Assembly (NCBI RefSeq): GCF_009765215.1
Contig: NZ_VLNV01000005.1
Coordinates: 310,001 to 374,000 of the forward strand
Origin: Lysobacter prati
Lineage (GTDB): Bacteria; Pseudomonadota; Gammaproteobacteria; Xanthomonadales; Xanthomonadaceae
Direction: 5' to 3'
Length of the DNA: 64,000 bases
In this document: positions 31,528 through 40,718 of the stretch, in pieces
How positions within the stretch are numbered: the first letter of the stretch is position 1
Layout of the letters: each line of letters starts with the position of its first letter
Program-made: the position numbers and the translations under genes
The notes under the pieces: generated by a model
Seen by the model: only the letters and a program-made list of their open reading frames with translations
What the model was told of the DNA's origin: nothing
Databases searched by the model: none

Positions 31528-32949
31528 ATGGCCACCGACCGCTTTGCGTCCGCCGTGTTCGACGAATACCTGGAGAAGGCGGCCAAGCACGCCTCGGCCT
31601 ACCTGCGCACGCTGCCCGACCGCCATGTCGGCGCGCGTGCCAGCCGCGACGAGTTGCTGGAGGCACTGCGCGTGCCCCTGCCCCAACAGGGCGACGAGGG
31701 CGGTGAAGTGATCGACCTGCTCGCCGCGCAGGTTTCGCGCGGCGCGGTGGCCTGCAACTCGCCGCGCTATTTCGGCTTCGTCATCGGCGGCGCCTACCCG
31801 GTCGCGCTTGCCGCCGACTGCCTGGTGTCGACCTGGGACCAGAACGCCGGCATCTACGCGATCTCGCCGCTGGTGGCGGTGGTCGAGGAAGTTGCCGCGG
31901 AGTGGTTGCTGGAACTGTTCGGCCTGCCGCGCGAATCCGGCGTGGGCTTCGTCACCGGCTGCCAGATGGCCAACTTCACCTGCCTGGCCGCGGCGCGCCA
32001 TGGCGTTCTGCGGCGCGTCGGCTGGGATGTCGAGGCCGACGGCCTGGCCGGCGCACCGCGGATCAACGTCATCGCCTCGGCCGAGTCGCACATCACCATC
32101 GACGTGGCGATGCGTTACCTCGGCCTGGGCACGCGCGCCTTGCAGCGGGTCGAGAGCGACGGACAAGGGCGCATGCGCGTCGATGCGCTGCGCGAGAAGA
32201 TGGCCTCGCTGCAGGGCCCGACGATCATCTGCGCGCAGGCCGGCAACGTGAACACCGGCGCCTGCGACCCGCTGCGCGAGATCGGCCGCATCGCCAACGA
32301 TGCCGGCGCGTGGCTGCATGTCGACGGTGCCTTCGGCCTGTGGGCGCGCGCCAGCGATGCGCAGCGCCATCTTGCCGACGGCATCGAGCTGGCCGACTCG
32401 TGGGCGACCGACGCGCACAAGTGGCTGAACGTGCCTTACGACAGCGGCGTGGCGATGGTCCGCCACGCCCAGGACCATCGTGCCGCGATGACTTCGGCCG
32501 CCGCCTACCTGATCCAGACCCAGGGCGCCGAACGCGACGCCGTCGACTGGGTGCCCGAGTTCTCGCGCCGCGCCCGCGGTGTGCCGGTCTACGCCACGCT
32601 GCGCGCGCTCGGACGCGATGGCATCGCCGACCTGGTCGAACGCAGCTGTGCGCGGGCCAGGCAGATGTCCGATCTGCTTGCACGCGAACCTGGCGTGCGC
32701 ATCCTCAACGAAGTGGTGCTCAACCAGGTGCTGGTCCGCTTCGACGATGACGACGACACCACCCGCGCGGTCATCGCCGGCGTGCAGGCCGACGGCACCT
32801 GCTGGCTCGGCGGCACCAACTGGCAGGGCCAGGCGGCGATGCGGATCTCGGTGTCGAACTGGGCCACGACCGAGGACGACGCCGACCGCAGCGTTGCGGC
32901 GATCGCGCGCGTGTTCCGTTCATTGCGCGATCGGCCGAAACAATCCTGA
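31528..32949 (+). CDS. PLP-dependent group II amino acid decarboxylase family protein
   Basis: 473 residues from the ATG at 31528; an ATG at 31495 would add 11. The PLP lysine is K298 in SWATDAHKWL, with D266 (HVDGAFG) for the pyridine nitrogen and H188 (AESHIT) as the stacking histidine. The family includes aromatic amino acid, glutamate and diaminobutyrate decarboxylases. The active-site loop does not tell me the substrate. It is followed 12 nt later by a small gene that may be co-translated. Confidence 0.88.
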   Translation: MATDRFASAVFDEYLEKAAKHASAYLRTLPDRHVGARASRDELLEALRVPLPQQGDEGGEVIDLLAAQVSRGAVACNSPRYFGFVIGGAYPVALAADCLVSTWDQNAGIYAISPLVAVVEEVAAEWLLELFGLPRESGVGFVTGCQMANFTCLAAARHGVLRRVGWDVEADGLAGAPRINVIASAESHITIDVAMRYLGLGTRALQRVESDGQGRMRVDALREKMASLQGPTIICAQAGNVNTGACDPLREIGRIANDAGAWLHVDGAFGLWARASDAQRHLADGIELADSWATDAHKWLNVPYDSGVAMVRHAQDHRAAMTSAAAYLIQTQGAERDAVDWVPEFSRRARGVPVYATLRALGRDGIADLVERSCARARQMSDLLAREPGVRILNEVVLNQVLVRFDDDDDTTRAVIAGVQADGTCWLGGTNWQGQAAMRISVSNWATTEDDADRSVAAIARVFRSLRDRPKQS

Positions 32950-32961
32950 GAGGACATCACC

Positions 32962-33213
32962 GTGATCGAGATCATCCTGCTGCTGGGCAAGGACGACTAC
33001 GCCATCGAGCATTGGGAGCAGGCCCCGGACCTGGTCGACTACAAAGGCAGTCCGTTCTCGCTGCGCGCCGGCCCGCGCGCCCCCGAGCAGACCGATCACG
33101 AGCTCGAACCGGTGGCTGTCTATGCGCCAGACGAACTCACCGAGGAAGAGTTCCAGGACCTGTTCTATGCGCTGCAGCCGAAGATCCCGGAGCTGGCGTT
33201 GAAGTACACCTAG
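32962..33213 (+). CDS. small conserved-looking protein of unknown function
   Basis: 83 residues, acidic, with no signal or membrane segment: MIEIILLLGKDDYAIEHWEQ...PDELTEEEFQDLFYALQPKIPELALKYT. It starts with GTG at 32962, preceded by AGAGGA at a good distance, and follows the decarboxylase by 12 nt, so it is probably a real gene in that operon. The stop overlaps the convergent protease gene by 4 nt. I do not recognise the family. Confidence 0.6.
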   Translation: MIEIILLLGKDDYAIEHWEQAPDLVDYKGSPFSLRAGPRAPEQTDHELEPVAVYAPDELTEEEFQDLFYALQPKIPELALKYT

Positions 33214-34055
33214 GTTTTGGCGGCCTGCTGCTTCCGCGTCCACCGGACCAGCACCGCGATGCTGACCACCATCACCACCGCCGTGATGATGGATGTCTCC
33301 GGTCCGAACTCGCCCCCTGTCAGCCAGGCCGGACCGTGGTAGATGCTTTCCAGCGGCGCCTTCGCGCGCCAGTCTTCCAGACCCGACAGCGGGATGCCGG
33401 TGGCGAAGATGGCGAAGTTCCAGGCGGCGTGATGCAGGCCGACGACCCACAGGTTGCGCGAGGCGATGAAGACGCAGGTCCAGAACGCGCCGATCAGCGT
33501 CAGCGCCAGCACCATCGCCAGGTCGGCGCCGGCATTGAACCAGTGCATGATCGCGAACACCAGCGATTGCAGCAGTACCGCCATGACCGTTCCCAGTGCA
33601 CCTTCGAGGGCGCGGAACACGATGCCGCGGAACACGATCTCCTCGATGATCGCCGCCGCCAGGATCGCGCCCGCGATCGGCGGCACGCCCTGCATCCCGC
33701 GGACCGCGACCACTTCGTAGTTGCCCAGTGCGAACAGCGACAGTGTGGTGATCGAGATCAGCACTGCGCCCGACAGCGCGCCAAAGACGATGCCGAGCGG
33801 AGCGATGCGCAGCTCCGTGACCGCGCGCTTCTCGTGGAGGCGGACGTAGAGCCAGTAGCCTAGCAGGGCGAACGCCAGGATCCCGCTGCGCCTGAGCACA
33901 GCGATCGCCGGTTCGCCCAGATGGAGTACCGCCGCCAGCGCGGGCAGCAGCAGCGATCGGAACAGCAGCATCGACAGGGTCACGGCAGCCAGTGCCAGCG
34001 CCAGTTTCAGCAGTGCCTGTCCGACCAGCCTGAGCGTCAAGGGCGCCTTTATCAC
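33210..34055 (-). CDS. CPBP family intramembrane metalloprotease
   Basis: 281 residues, about eight helices. The Abi/CAAX-protease motifs are intact: E138-E139-xxx-R143 (IIEEIVFRG), F167-xxx-H171 (FAIMH) and H209-xxx-N213 (HAAWN). These residues bind the catalytic zinc within the membrane. The GTG start (34055) overlaps the stop of the upstream symporter (GTGA), so the two are coupled. Bacterial members include bacteriocin-immunity proteins and CAAX-type proteases; the target is unknown. Confidence 0.88.
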   Translation of the reverse strand: MIKAPLTLRLVGQALLKLALALAAVTLSMLLFRSLLLPALAAVLHLGEPAIAVLRRSGILAFALLGYWLYVRLHEKRAVTELRIAPLGIVFGALSGAVLISITTLSLFALGNYEVVAVRGMQGVPPIAGAILAAAIIEEIVFRGIVFRALEGALGTVMAVLLQSLVFAIMHWFNAGADLAMVLALTLIGAFWTCVFIASRNLWVVGLHHAAWNFAIFATGIPLSGLEDWRAKAPLESIYHGPAWLTGGEFGPETSIITAVVMVVSIAVLVRWTRKQQAAKT

Positions 34056-34933
34056 GGCGCAACGTCGCGCTGTGAGCGGTCGCGGTTGACCAGCCAGCCG
34101 AAAGCCGCAGCAGTGAAGAACATGATCAGACTGTAGATCGCAGCAGGAATCGCCATCGTCGGATTATCGAGCAGACTCGGGCTCAAGGCGACGGCAATGG
34201 CCAGCGTGCCGTTGTGGATGCCGATCTCCATGCCGATGGCGATCGCCTGGCGCTTTTCCATGCCGGTGAGCCGGGGCACCCAATAGCCCACCAGCAGGCT
34301 GCCCACGTTGAAGGTAAGCGCGGCCAGTCCGATGATCGGTGCGTAGGTGACCAGGGTCGTCCAGTCGCGCGCCACGGCCACGGCGATGATCGCGACCAGC
34401 ACGGCGACCGATGCGACCCGCACCGGCCGGGTCATGCGCTGCGCGAATGCGGGGCGACGCGCACGCATGGCCATGCCGATCGCCACCGGCACCAGCACGA
34501 TCGCGAAGACCTGCAGCACCTTGTCGAATTGCAGCGGCAAGGTGTGGCTGTCGCCCATGAAGTAACGCAACGACAGGTTCACCAGCACCGGCAGCGTCAC
34601 CACGGCCAACACCGAGTTGACCGCGGTCAGGCTGATGTTGAGCGCGACATCGCCGTGCGCCAGGTGGCTGAAGAGGTTGGCCGTGGTGCCGCCTGGCGAG
34701 GCGGCCAGCAGCATCAGGCCCACGGCGAGCGCCGGAGCGAGACCAAACGCTTTGACCAGCGCGAAGCACAGCAGCGGCAGCAGCACGGTCTGGCAAAGCA
34801 GCGCGACCAGGATCGGACCGGGCTGGCGCGCGACCCGCCGGAAGTCTTCCAGGGTCAACGACAGGCCGAGCCCCAGCATGATCACGCCCAGGGCCAACGG
34901 CAGCAGCACGGTCAGCAACGATCCTGATGTCAC
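34052..34933 (-). CDS. bile acid:sodium symporter (BASS) family transporter
   Basis: 293 residues from a GTG at 34933, chosen because AAGGGGAGG lies 6-7 nt upstream; there is no better ATG. About ten helices. The family blocks LMLLAASPGGTTANLFSHLAHGDVALN and GMEIGIHNGTLAIAVALS (the core sodium-binding regions) are clear. Bacterial BASS proteins carry pantoate, pyruvate or other organic anions with sodium. Coupled with the CPBP protease downstream. Confidence 0.88.
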   Translation of the reverse strand: MTSGSLLTVLLPLALGVIMLGLGLSLTLEDFRRVARQPGPILVALLCQTVLLPLLCFALVKAFGLAPALAVGLMLLAASPGGTTANLFSHLAHGDVALNISLTAVNSVLAVVTLPVLVNLSLRYFMGDSHTLPLQFDKVLQVFAIVLVPVAIGMAMRARRPAFAQRMTRPVRVASVAVLVAIIAVAVARDWTTLVTYAPIIGLAALTFNVGSLLVGYWVPRLTGMEKRQAIAIGMEIGIHNGTLAIAVALSPSLLDNPTMAIPAAIYSLIMFFTAAAFGWLVNRDRSQRDVAP

Positions 34934-35053
34934 GCTGCAACCTCCCCTTCTGGCCGGCGAGAGGACAGTAGGGGGATTCGGCCGGTCCCGCAATCATTGC
35001 GCCTCACCGCCGTGCGACAGGACTCGCCATGACTCGTCTCTCGCGTGACGAGA

Positions 35054-36058
35054 TCAGCGGCCGATCAGTTTGCTCAATTTCGCCACCACGTCGGGCGTCA
35101 ACGGGCCGAGGATGCCGCGTCGCGCAGCGGGAATGTGCGCGGCGGGATCCTCGTCGGAGAACACGTAGTGTTCGAGCACCGCTTTCCAGGCCGAGCGTTC
35201 GGCCGGCGGCAGCGACTTGAATGCGAGGATGCAGTGCGCCAGCGCGTCCAGGCCCGGTTCGGCGACATGCCCCGGGTACGCTTCCGGGCGCCACCAGTAG
35301 TTCACCAGCGCGTTGAGGGTTTCGAGCGACTCGACGTGATGCCACCACACCGGCGGGATGTAGATCGCATCACCGGGTTCGAGCTCGGCCACCTGGGCAT
35401 GCTCGACGGCATCGCGCAGGCGCGGAAAGCGCGGATCGTCCTGGTCCTGCAATCGCGGCAGGCTGATCGCCGCCGCGGTGGGCGCGAAGTCGAGCGGCCC
35501 GACGTACAGGTTGCGTACCTGCTCCGGCGGGAACAGCGTGAAGCGGCGTCGACCGCAGGCGACGACGGCGAGATTGTGCGAGCTGTCGAAATGCGCGGGC
35601 GTGGTGACGCGGTTGCCCATCCACAGGCGCGGGCGCGCAGACGGCCCCAGCAGCGGCAGCGCATGGTCGTCGAGGATCCCGGGAAGGCTGTCGGCGATCA
35701 GCGCGCTCTGCATGGCCACGCCCGGCCCAGCCACTCCTTCAAGCCGGCTGTACGACGCCAGCCGCTGCAACACCTGGGTCACGGTGACGCGAAAGCGCTT
35801 GTAGTTGAAGCCGTCCATCTGCGCGTCGTAGCCAACGACGCCGCCCGCGTCGGGCGGCATCACCAGAACATCGACCGCGGTCCCGTTGTCGTAACCGACC
35901 AATGCCTGGGCGAACGCCGTGTCCGATTGCCGCGCAAGCTGCACCAGCGGCCAGTCCCGGCACAGCCCGCGCAGCACGACCGGCCGGCCGCCGTCGACGA
36001 GGCGCTCAATGGTGATCGGTAGCCCGTCGGGCCCGAGTTCCTCGATGGCGGTTGGCAT
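35054..36058 (-). CDS. cupin-like (JmjC/cupin_8) domain protein
   Basis: 334 residues. The iron-binding cupin facial triad is visible as H156-F-D158 (TPAHFDSSHN) and a distal histidine in IPPVWWHHVES (H240/H241). The flanking GDAIYIPP is typical of the Fe(II)/2-oxoglutarate oxygenase-like cupin_8 group. It is the last gene of the run TonB receptor-small membrane proteins-PepSY-cupin on the minus strand, separated from the PepSY gene by 100 nt. The role in iron uptake is unknown; hydroxylation of a protein or siderophore is one idea. Confidence 0.8.
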   Translation of the reverse strand: MPTAIEELGPDGLPITIERLVDGGRPVVLRGLCRDWPLVQLARQSDTAFAQALVGYDNGTAVDVLVMPPDAGGVVGYDAQMDGFNYKRFRVTVTQVLQRLASYSRLEGVAGPGVAMQSALIADSLPGILDDHALPLLGPSARPRLWMGNRVTTPAHFDSSHNLAVVACGRRRFTLFPPEQVRNLYVGPLDFAPTAAAISLPRLQDQDDPRFPRLRDAVEHAQVAELEPGDAIYIPPVWWHHVESLETLNALVNYWWRPEAYPGHVAEPGLDALAHCILAFKSLPPAERSAWKAVLEHYVFSDEDPAAHIPAARRGILGPLTPDVVAKLSKLIGR

Positions 36059-36158
36059 CCGGCTGACGCAAGTCGCAGTGTGCGGAAGTCGATGCTAGCG
36101 GATTGGACGTACTCAGTCCGCCACCCTGCCCACGATCGATTCCTGGTCGGCGACCGGC

Positions 36159-37775
36159 CTAGTCGGTAACGAGTTTGGAAGCCGCCTGCGCGGCGCGTGC
36201 GCGCGGATCCGCCCAGACGCTGTTGGCTTCGCCGTCGCGGGCGCGGCGGGCGGTGGCACGCGCCAGCCAGCCGAAGCCGAAGGCCATGGCCCAAGCGCCG
36301 GCATCGATGGCGAACAGCGACCACTCGCCCTTCATCGCTGCCACCCACAGCCAGGTCCCGGTAACCAGTCCGTGTGCCACCGGCACGAAAGCGGTGGTGA
36401 CCGCCGCCGCCCACAGCAGTTCCTGCGCCGCCCGAACGGGCGGACGCAGCGCCGCCCACAGCGCGCACAGCGCCCAGGTGACGAAGCAGGCGGTCTTGAT
36501 CGTCAGCTCGATGTCGCCGGCAATGCGCAGGGCCGGCCACTGCGCCAGCTGGGTGGCGATGAACGCCACCGAGATCGCCACGCACACGCCGATGCACACG
36601 CCCACCGTGGCTCGGGCCATGCCGAGCTGCGCCGCGCCCTGTTCGAGCTGGCGGCGCTTGCGTCGCGATTCGACCCACAGCAGGTTGCCGGAATAGAACA
36701 GGAACGCGCCGCCGATGCCGAGCACGAAGTACAGCACGCGCACCCAGGTATTGCCGTACTCGCCGAAGTGGAGCGCGTAGGCCGAAGCCAGCGTGGCGTG
36801 GTTGGCATCGCGACTCCCCGGCAACTGCGTTGCCAACAACTCGCCGCTGTTGGCGTTCATTGCCACCGCGCCGATCGGACCAAGCGTGCCGGGCGATTCG
36901 CCCGAGATCTCGATGGTGGCGTTGGCATCGCCGGCATGCGCCAGCTTGAAGTAGGCCGGCTCGAACGAGGCCAACCCCTGCGCTCGGGCAACCTCTATCG
37001 AGCGCGCATGCAGCATCTCCAGCGAACCCATCGGCTGCTGGCGTCCTGCAGCTGTTGCCACGGGCGCGGTATCCATCGCCGGTCCCAGCGCCGCCATCAG
37101 CCCGCCGCGATAGATCAGCGGGTTGAGCGCCATCATCACGATCATCAGCAGGCACAGCAGCGCGCCGGTGATGGCGAACATCAGGTGCATTGGCAGGCTG
37201 AGCACGCCGATGACGTTGTGCGCGTCCTGCCAGAAACGCTTGAGACTGCGACCCGGGCGCAGCGCGAACAGGTCGTCGGCGAGCTTGGGCAGGTGGATCA
37301 CCACGCCGGAGATCAGTGCAAGTCCGTACAGCAGGCTGACGATGCCCATCAGGTACTGGCCGGCGACCGGAATGCCGAGCGAGTAGTGCAGCGCGTTGAC
37401 CAGTTCCGACAGCGCGCCGCCGGGCATCTTTTCGCTGCCGTCGAGGTTGTCGAGCGTGGCGTAGCGCCACGTACCGCTTTCGTCCTGCCAGTAGCTGGCC
37501 GCCTGCGGGTACTCGCCGCCGGGGAAGACCATGCCGACGTGTTCACGCGCCCTGGGATGGCGGGCCAGCGTCTCATCGAGCAGCCGCTGCGCATCATTCA
37601 GGCCCTGCTCCGTCGACATCGGCGCATGCGGCGTCTGCCAGGCCTGCAGGTCGTGGTGGAACACGGTGATCGCGCCAGCGTAGAACGCCACGAACAGCGC
37701 GAAGCCGGCGACCAGGCCGACCCAGGTGTGCACGGCGGTGAAGGTGCGCAGGGTATTGGACTTGAGCTTGATCAC
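36159..37775 (-). CDS. PepSY-associated TM helix protein (iron-regulated membrane protein, PiuB-like)
   Basis: 538 residues, GTG start at 37775, one nucleotide after the previous stop. Helices at about 13-35, 145-165, 195-225, 350-375 and near 400-510 flank PepSY-type periplasmic domains. Family blocks: TFTAVHTWVGLVAGFALFVAFYAGAI, HYSLGIPVAGQYLMGIVSLLYG, RPGRSLKRFWQDAHNVIGVLSLPMHL. Members lie beside TonB siderophore receptors and are thought to reduce ferric siderophores at the inner membrane. Confidence 0.88.
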   Translation of the reverse strand: MIKLKSNTLRTFTAVHTWVGLVAGFALFVAFYAGAITVFHHDLQAWQTPHAPMSTEQGLNDAQRLLDETLARHPRAREHVGMVFPGGEYPQAASYWQDESGTWRYATLDNLDGSEKMPGGALSELVNALHYSLGIPVAGQYLMGIVSLLYGLALISGVVIHLPKLADDLFALRPGRSLKRFWQDAHNVIGVLSLPMHLMFAITGALLCLLMIVMMALNPLIYRGGLMAALGPAMDTAPVATAAGRQQPMGSLEMLHARSIEVARAQGLASFEPAYFKLAHAGDANATIEISGESPGTLGPIGAVAMNANSGELLATQLPGSRDANHATLASAYALHFGEYGNTWVRVLYFVLGIGGAFLFYSGNLLWVESRRKRRQLEQGAAQLGMARATVGVCIGVCVAISVAFIATQLAQWPALRIAGDIELTIKTACFVTWALCALWAALRPPVRAAQELLWAAAVTTAFVPVAHGLVTGTWLWVAAMKGEWSLFAIDAGAWAMAFGFGWLARATARRARDGEANSVWADPRARAAQAASKLVTD

Positions 37776-37776
37776 G

Positions 37777-38040
37777 TCAGCGTACCCACTGCAGTGTCTG
37801 CAGGATCCACAGCGTGGCGAGGCTGACTACCGCGACGCCGCTGAACCAGGCCCATGCGCGCTTGCCGTTGCGGAACTGGAAGGCCAGCGCCATCGCCGCC
37901 ATCCACACGGCGAAGAAGGCGACGACCCCGGCGACCAGTGTCGACTGCCACGGACCCGGCAGCAGCCAGCTCACCAGCCCTGTCACGCCGGCCGACAGCA
38001 GGAAGCCGGGAATCGCGGCGGCGGTAGCGCGTCCCCACAT
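37777..38040 (-). CDS. small membrane protein (DUF3649-like)
   Basis: 87 residues with two or three helices: MWGRATAAAIPGFLLSAGVTGLV and FFAVWMAAMALAFQF, then AWFSGVAVVSLATLWILQ. The ATG at 38040 overlaps the stop of the upstream gene (ATGA). Small proteins of this type stand between siderophore receptor and PepSY genes in Xanthomonadaceae iron operons. The DUF number is from memory and not certain. Confidence 0.75.
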   Translation of the reverse strand: MWGRATAAAIPGFLLSAGVTGLVSWLLPGPWQSTLVAGVVAFFAVWMAAMALAFQFRNGKRAWAWFSGVAVVSLATLWILQTLQWVR

Positions 38041-38318
38041 CAGCGCGACTCCTTCTGCGCAGGCGAACGCAGGGCGAGGTACGGCAAAGCCATCATGCCC
38101 AGCATCCAGGTGCCGAGCATCGCGCACAGGCCGGCGCCGCCGCCGAGCAGCCGCATCCACAGCACCAGCCCGACCACCGCCAGCGCCAGACCAATCCGCG
38201 TGGAGCGATGCGGATGCTTAGGCCGCGGCGTCCAGCGGCAGTTGCGCGAACCGGCATAGAGGGCCAGCGCCGACAGCAGCGTGCTGATCAGTGCCGACAA
38301 TTCCAGAGCCAGTTCCAT
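38040..38318 (-). CDS. small membrane protein (DUF3325-like)
   Basis: 92 residues. Helices at about 4-22, 42-60 and 65-85. It lies 10 nt after the TonB receptor stop and overlaps the next gene by one base, so it belongs to the same transcript. The assignment to DUF3325 is from position and size and is tentative. It may help assemble the PepSY protein. Confidence 0.7.
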   Translation of the reverse strand: MELALELSALISTLLSALALYAGSRNCRWTPRPKHPHRSTRIGLALAVVGLVLWMRLLGGGAGLCAMLGTWMLGMMALPYLALRSPAQKESR

Positions 38319-38328
38319 GCGTTGGCGC

Positions 38329-40441
38329 TTACCAGTTGAAGCGTGCGGTCGCGGTGACCGTGCGCGGATAGCCGTAATAGCACCAGGCCGCGCTGTTGCA
38401 GGCGCTGATGTATTCCTTGTCGGTCAGGTTGTTGGCGTTGAGCTGCAGGCGCCACTGGCCGATGTCGTAATGCACGGCGGCGTCGAACAGCGTGTACGAC
38501 GGCGTCTGCCACACGTTGTACGCATCGCCGTAGTGCTCGCCGGTGTAGCGCACGCCGCCGCCGAAGCCCAGGCCCGAGAGCGCGCCGGAAGTGATCGTGT
38601 AATCAGCGCCGAGCGAAGCGACCTGCCCGGGCTGCAGCGCGATCTCCTTGCCCAGCGACAGCGCATCGTTGGACTGGGTCACTTCCGAGTCGGTGTAGGT
38701 GTAGGCGCCGTAGATGCTGAAGCCGTTGCCGACGTTCCAGCGACCTTCCAGCTCGACGCCATTGACCTCGGTCTCGCCCTGCTGGACCGAGTACAGCGTG
38801 TGGTTGGGATCGACGGTGAGCGTGTTCTCCTGCACCAGGCGATAGACCGCCAGGGTGGCGAGGACGCGGTTGTGCGCCGGCTGGTACTTCACGCCGGCCT
38901 CGATCTGCTCGCCGGTGGTCGGCACGAACGCGTTGCCGTTGAAGTCGGTGCCGACGGTCGGCTGGAACGATTGCGAGTAGCCGATGTACGGTGCCAGGCC
39001 GTTGTCGAACAGGTAGTTGACGCCGACGCGGCCTGAGAACTCGTCGTCGCTCTGGTGGCTGCGGGTGCCGCCGATCAGCTCGCGAGTGTTGGTACCGACC
39101 CAGTCCTGGCGCCCGCCGAGCGTGACGATCCAGCGATCGAGCCTGATCTGGTCCTGCAGGTACAGGCCGGTCTGGTCCTGGTCCTGCACGGTGCGCGTGG
39201 TGTAGTCCGGCGGCACTATCTGGCTGCCATAGACCGGATTGAAGATGTCCAGGGTCGGCGCGGTGAACGCGAACGCCTGCGCGTACTCGTTGCGCGAATC
39301 GCGGTAGTCCAGGCCGGCGAGCAGCGTGTGCTGGGCGCGGCCGGTGTTGAAAGCGAACGTCAGCTGGTTGTCGATACCGGTGTTCTTCTCTTCTTCCTCG
39401 GTCGCCCACAGGTAGCGGAACAGCGTGCGCTGGTCGGCGAGCAGGCCGAACGCGCCGACGGTGACGGCCGGGTCGATGTCGGTGGTGCCGTAGCGCACGT
39501 TCTGCCTGAACATGGTGCCGCCGCCGAAGTCGTGGCTGTACTCCCAGCCCAGCGACTTCATGGTCTTGTCGTAGGTGTTGTAGCCCGGCTCGCCGGTGAA
39601 GCGGTTGATCGGGATCCTGCCGTTCGGGTTCGGCAGCAGCGTGCCTTCCGACGGCAGGAAGCCGCCACCGGCGACGGTGTCGTTGCGCTGGTAGCGCGCG
39701 AGCAGCGTCAGTGTGTTGGCTTCGTCGGGCTTCCAGGTCAGCGCCGGTGCGATGAAGTAACGGTCGTCGTGGACGTAGTCGACGACGTCATCGCTGTTGC
39801 GCGCCAAACCGGTCAGGCGGTACGACCACTCGCCGCTGCCGCCGAGGGCGCCGCCGAAGTCGAACGCGGCCTGGACCATGTCGTAGCTGCCAACCTGCAG
39901 CTCGACCTCGCGCAGCGCCTCGCTAACCGGGCGCTTGCTCACATAGTTGATCAGGCCACCGGGCGGCATCGCGCCGTAGATGACCGAGGCCGGGCCCTTC
40001 AGCACTTCGATGCGCTCCAGGCCGAACGGCTCGATGCGGGTGATGCTGCTGTTGGATCCACCGGCCAGGGCGAGACCGTCGAGGTAGCGCGCCGGGGTGA
40101 AGCCGCGCACCAGCAGCCAGTCGCTGCGCGGATCGGGGCCGTAGCCGCCGCCCTGGGCACCGGCGGTGGTACCACACCGCTTCTTCGGTACCGTGCACCG
40201 CGCGGTCGCGCAGTTGCTGGTCGGTGATCACCGACACCGAGGCCGGGATCTCGCGCAGCGGGGTATCGGTCTTGGTCGCGCTGCCGCTGCTGCGTGCCAG
40301 CGGGGCATGCACTTCGACCGAGTCCAGCTCGGTGGCCGACGGCGAGGCCGTCTGGGCATTGGCGGCGACCGGCGCGGTCACTGCGGCGGCGATGGCCAGC
40401 GCGAGGGCATGGCGGAAAACGGCGGTGCGAGGAAGGGACAT
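38329..40441 (-). pseudogene. TonB-dependent siderophore receptor with a single-base frameshift
   Basis: The N-terminal part (from ATG 40441: signal peptide MSLPRTAVFRHALALAIAAAV..., TonB box region ELDSVEVHAPL, plug LREIPASVSVITDQQLRD) lies in one frame and runs to about 40168 (GTEEAVWY). The plug and barrel continue in another frame (YTAGAQGGGYGPDPRSDWLL, then GFTPARYLDGLAL to the C-terminal TARFNW). One extra G near 40168 explains the break; removing it restores a normal receptor of about 700 residues. Either a real mutation or a sequencing error. It leads the iron operon and has a Fur-box-like site upstream. Confidence 0.85.
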
Positions 40442-40533
40442 GAGGAGACCAGGCAAGGAGGCGGGCACCCCGTCCCTGGGGTGTTGCGGCGGCCACCGGG
40501 GAACCGGTAGACATTCCGCTCGTCAAGAGATGG

Positions 40534-40548
40534 GAATGATTCGCATTC
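40534..40548. promoter_or_regulatory. Fur-box-like palindrome GAATGATTCGCATTC
   Basis: GAATG/CATTC arms around ATTCG, 93 bp upstream of the siderophore receptor start, in an AT-rich patch. It resembles half of a classical 19-bp Fur box (AATGAT...ATTCT). It fits iron-dependent repression of the operon reading left. Confidence 0.55.
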
Positions 40549-40593
40549 TAATGGCCGGACCGTGCCAAGGGCAATCAAGACAATCCCCCGACC

Positions 40594-40714
40594 CGTCATT
40601 CCGGCGAAGGCGGGAATGACGAAGTGCGGGGAACGTCCATGGGCTCCCGTCTGCGCGGGAACGACGGGGTGCGGGGAACGTCCATGGTTCCCGCCTTCGC
40701 GGGAACGACGGGGA
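40594..40714. repeat. REP-type palindrome followed by two tandem ~45-bp repeats
   Basis: First a palindrome with GTCATTCC/GGAATGAC arms (40595-40620). Then follow two units at 40625-40669 and 40670-40714, each starting TGCGGGGAACGTCCATGG and ending in a CCCG...CGGGAACGACGGGG hairpin. The array lies between the SDR stop and the Fur site. No gene here. Confidence 0.8.
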
Positions 40715-40718
40715 GGCC

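Noticed and set aside
40594-40714. CRISPR array
   Set aside because: Only two repeat units, with hairpin-containing near-identical 'spacers'; it is a REP duplication.
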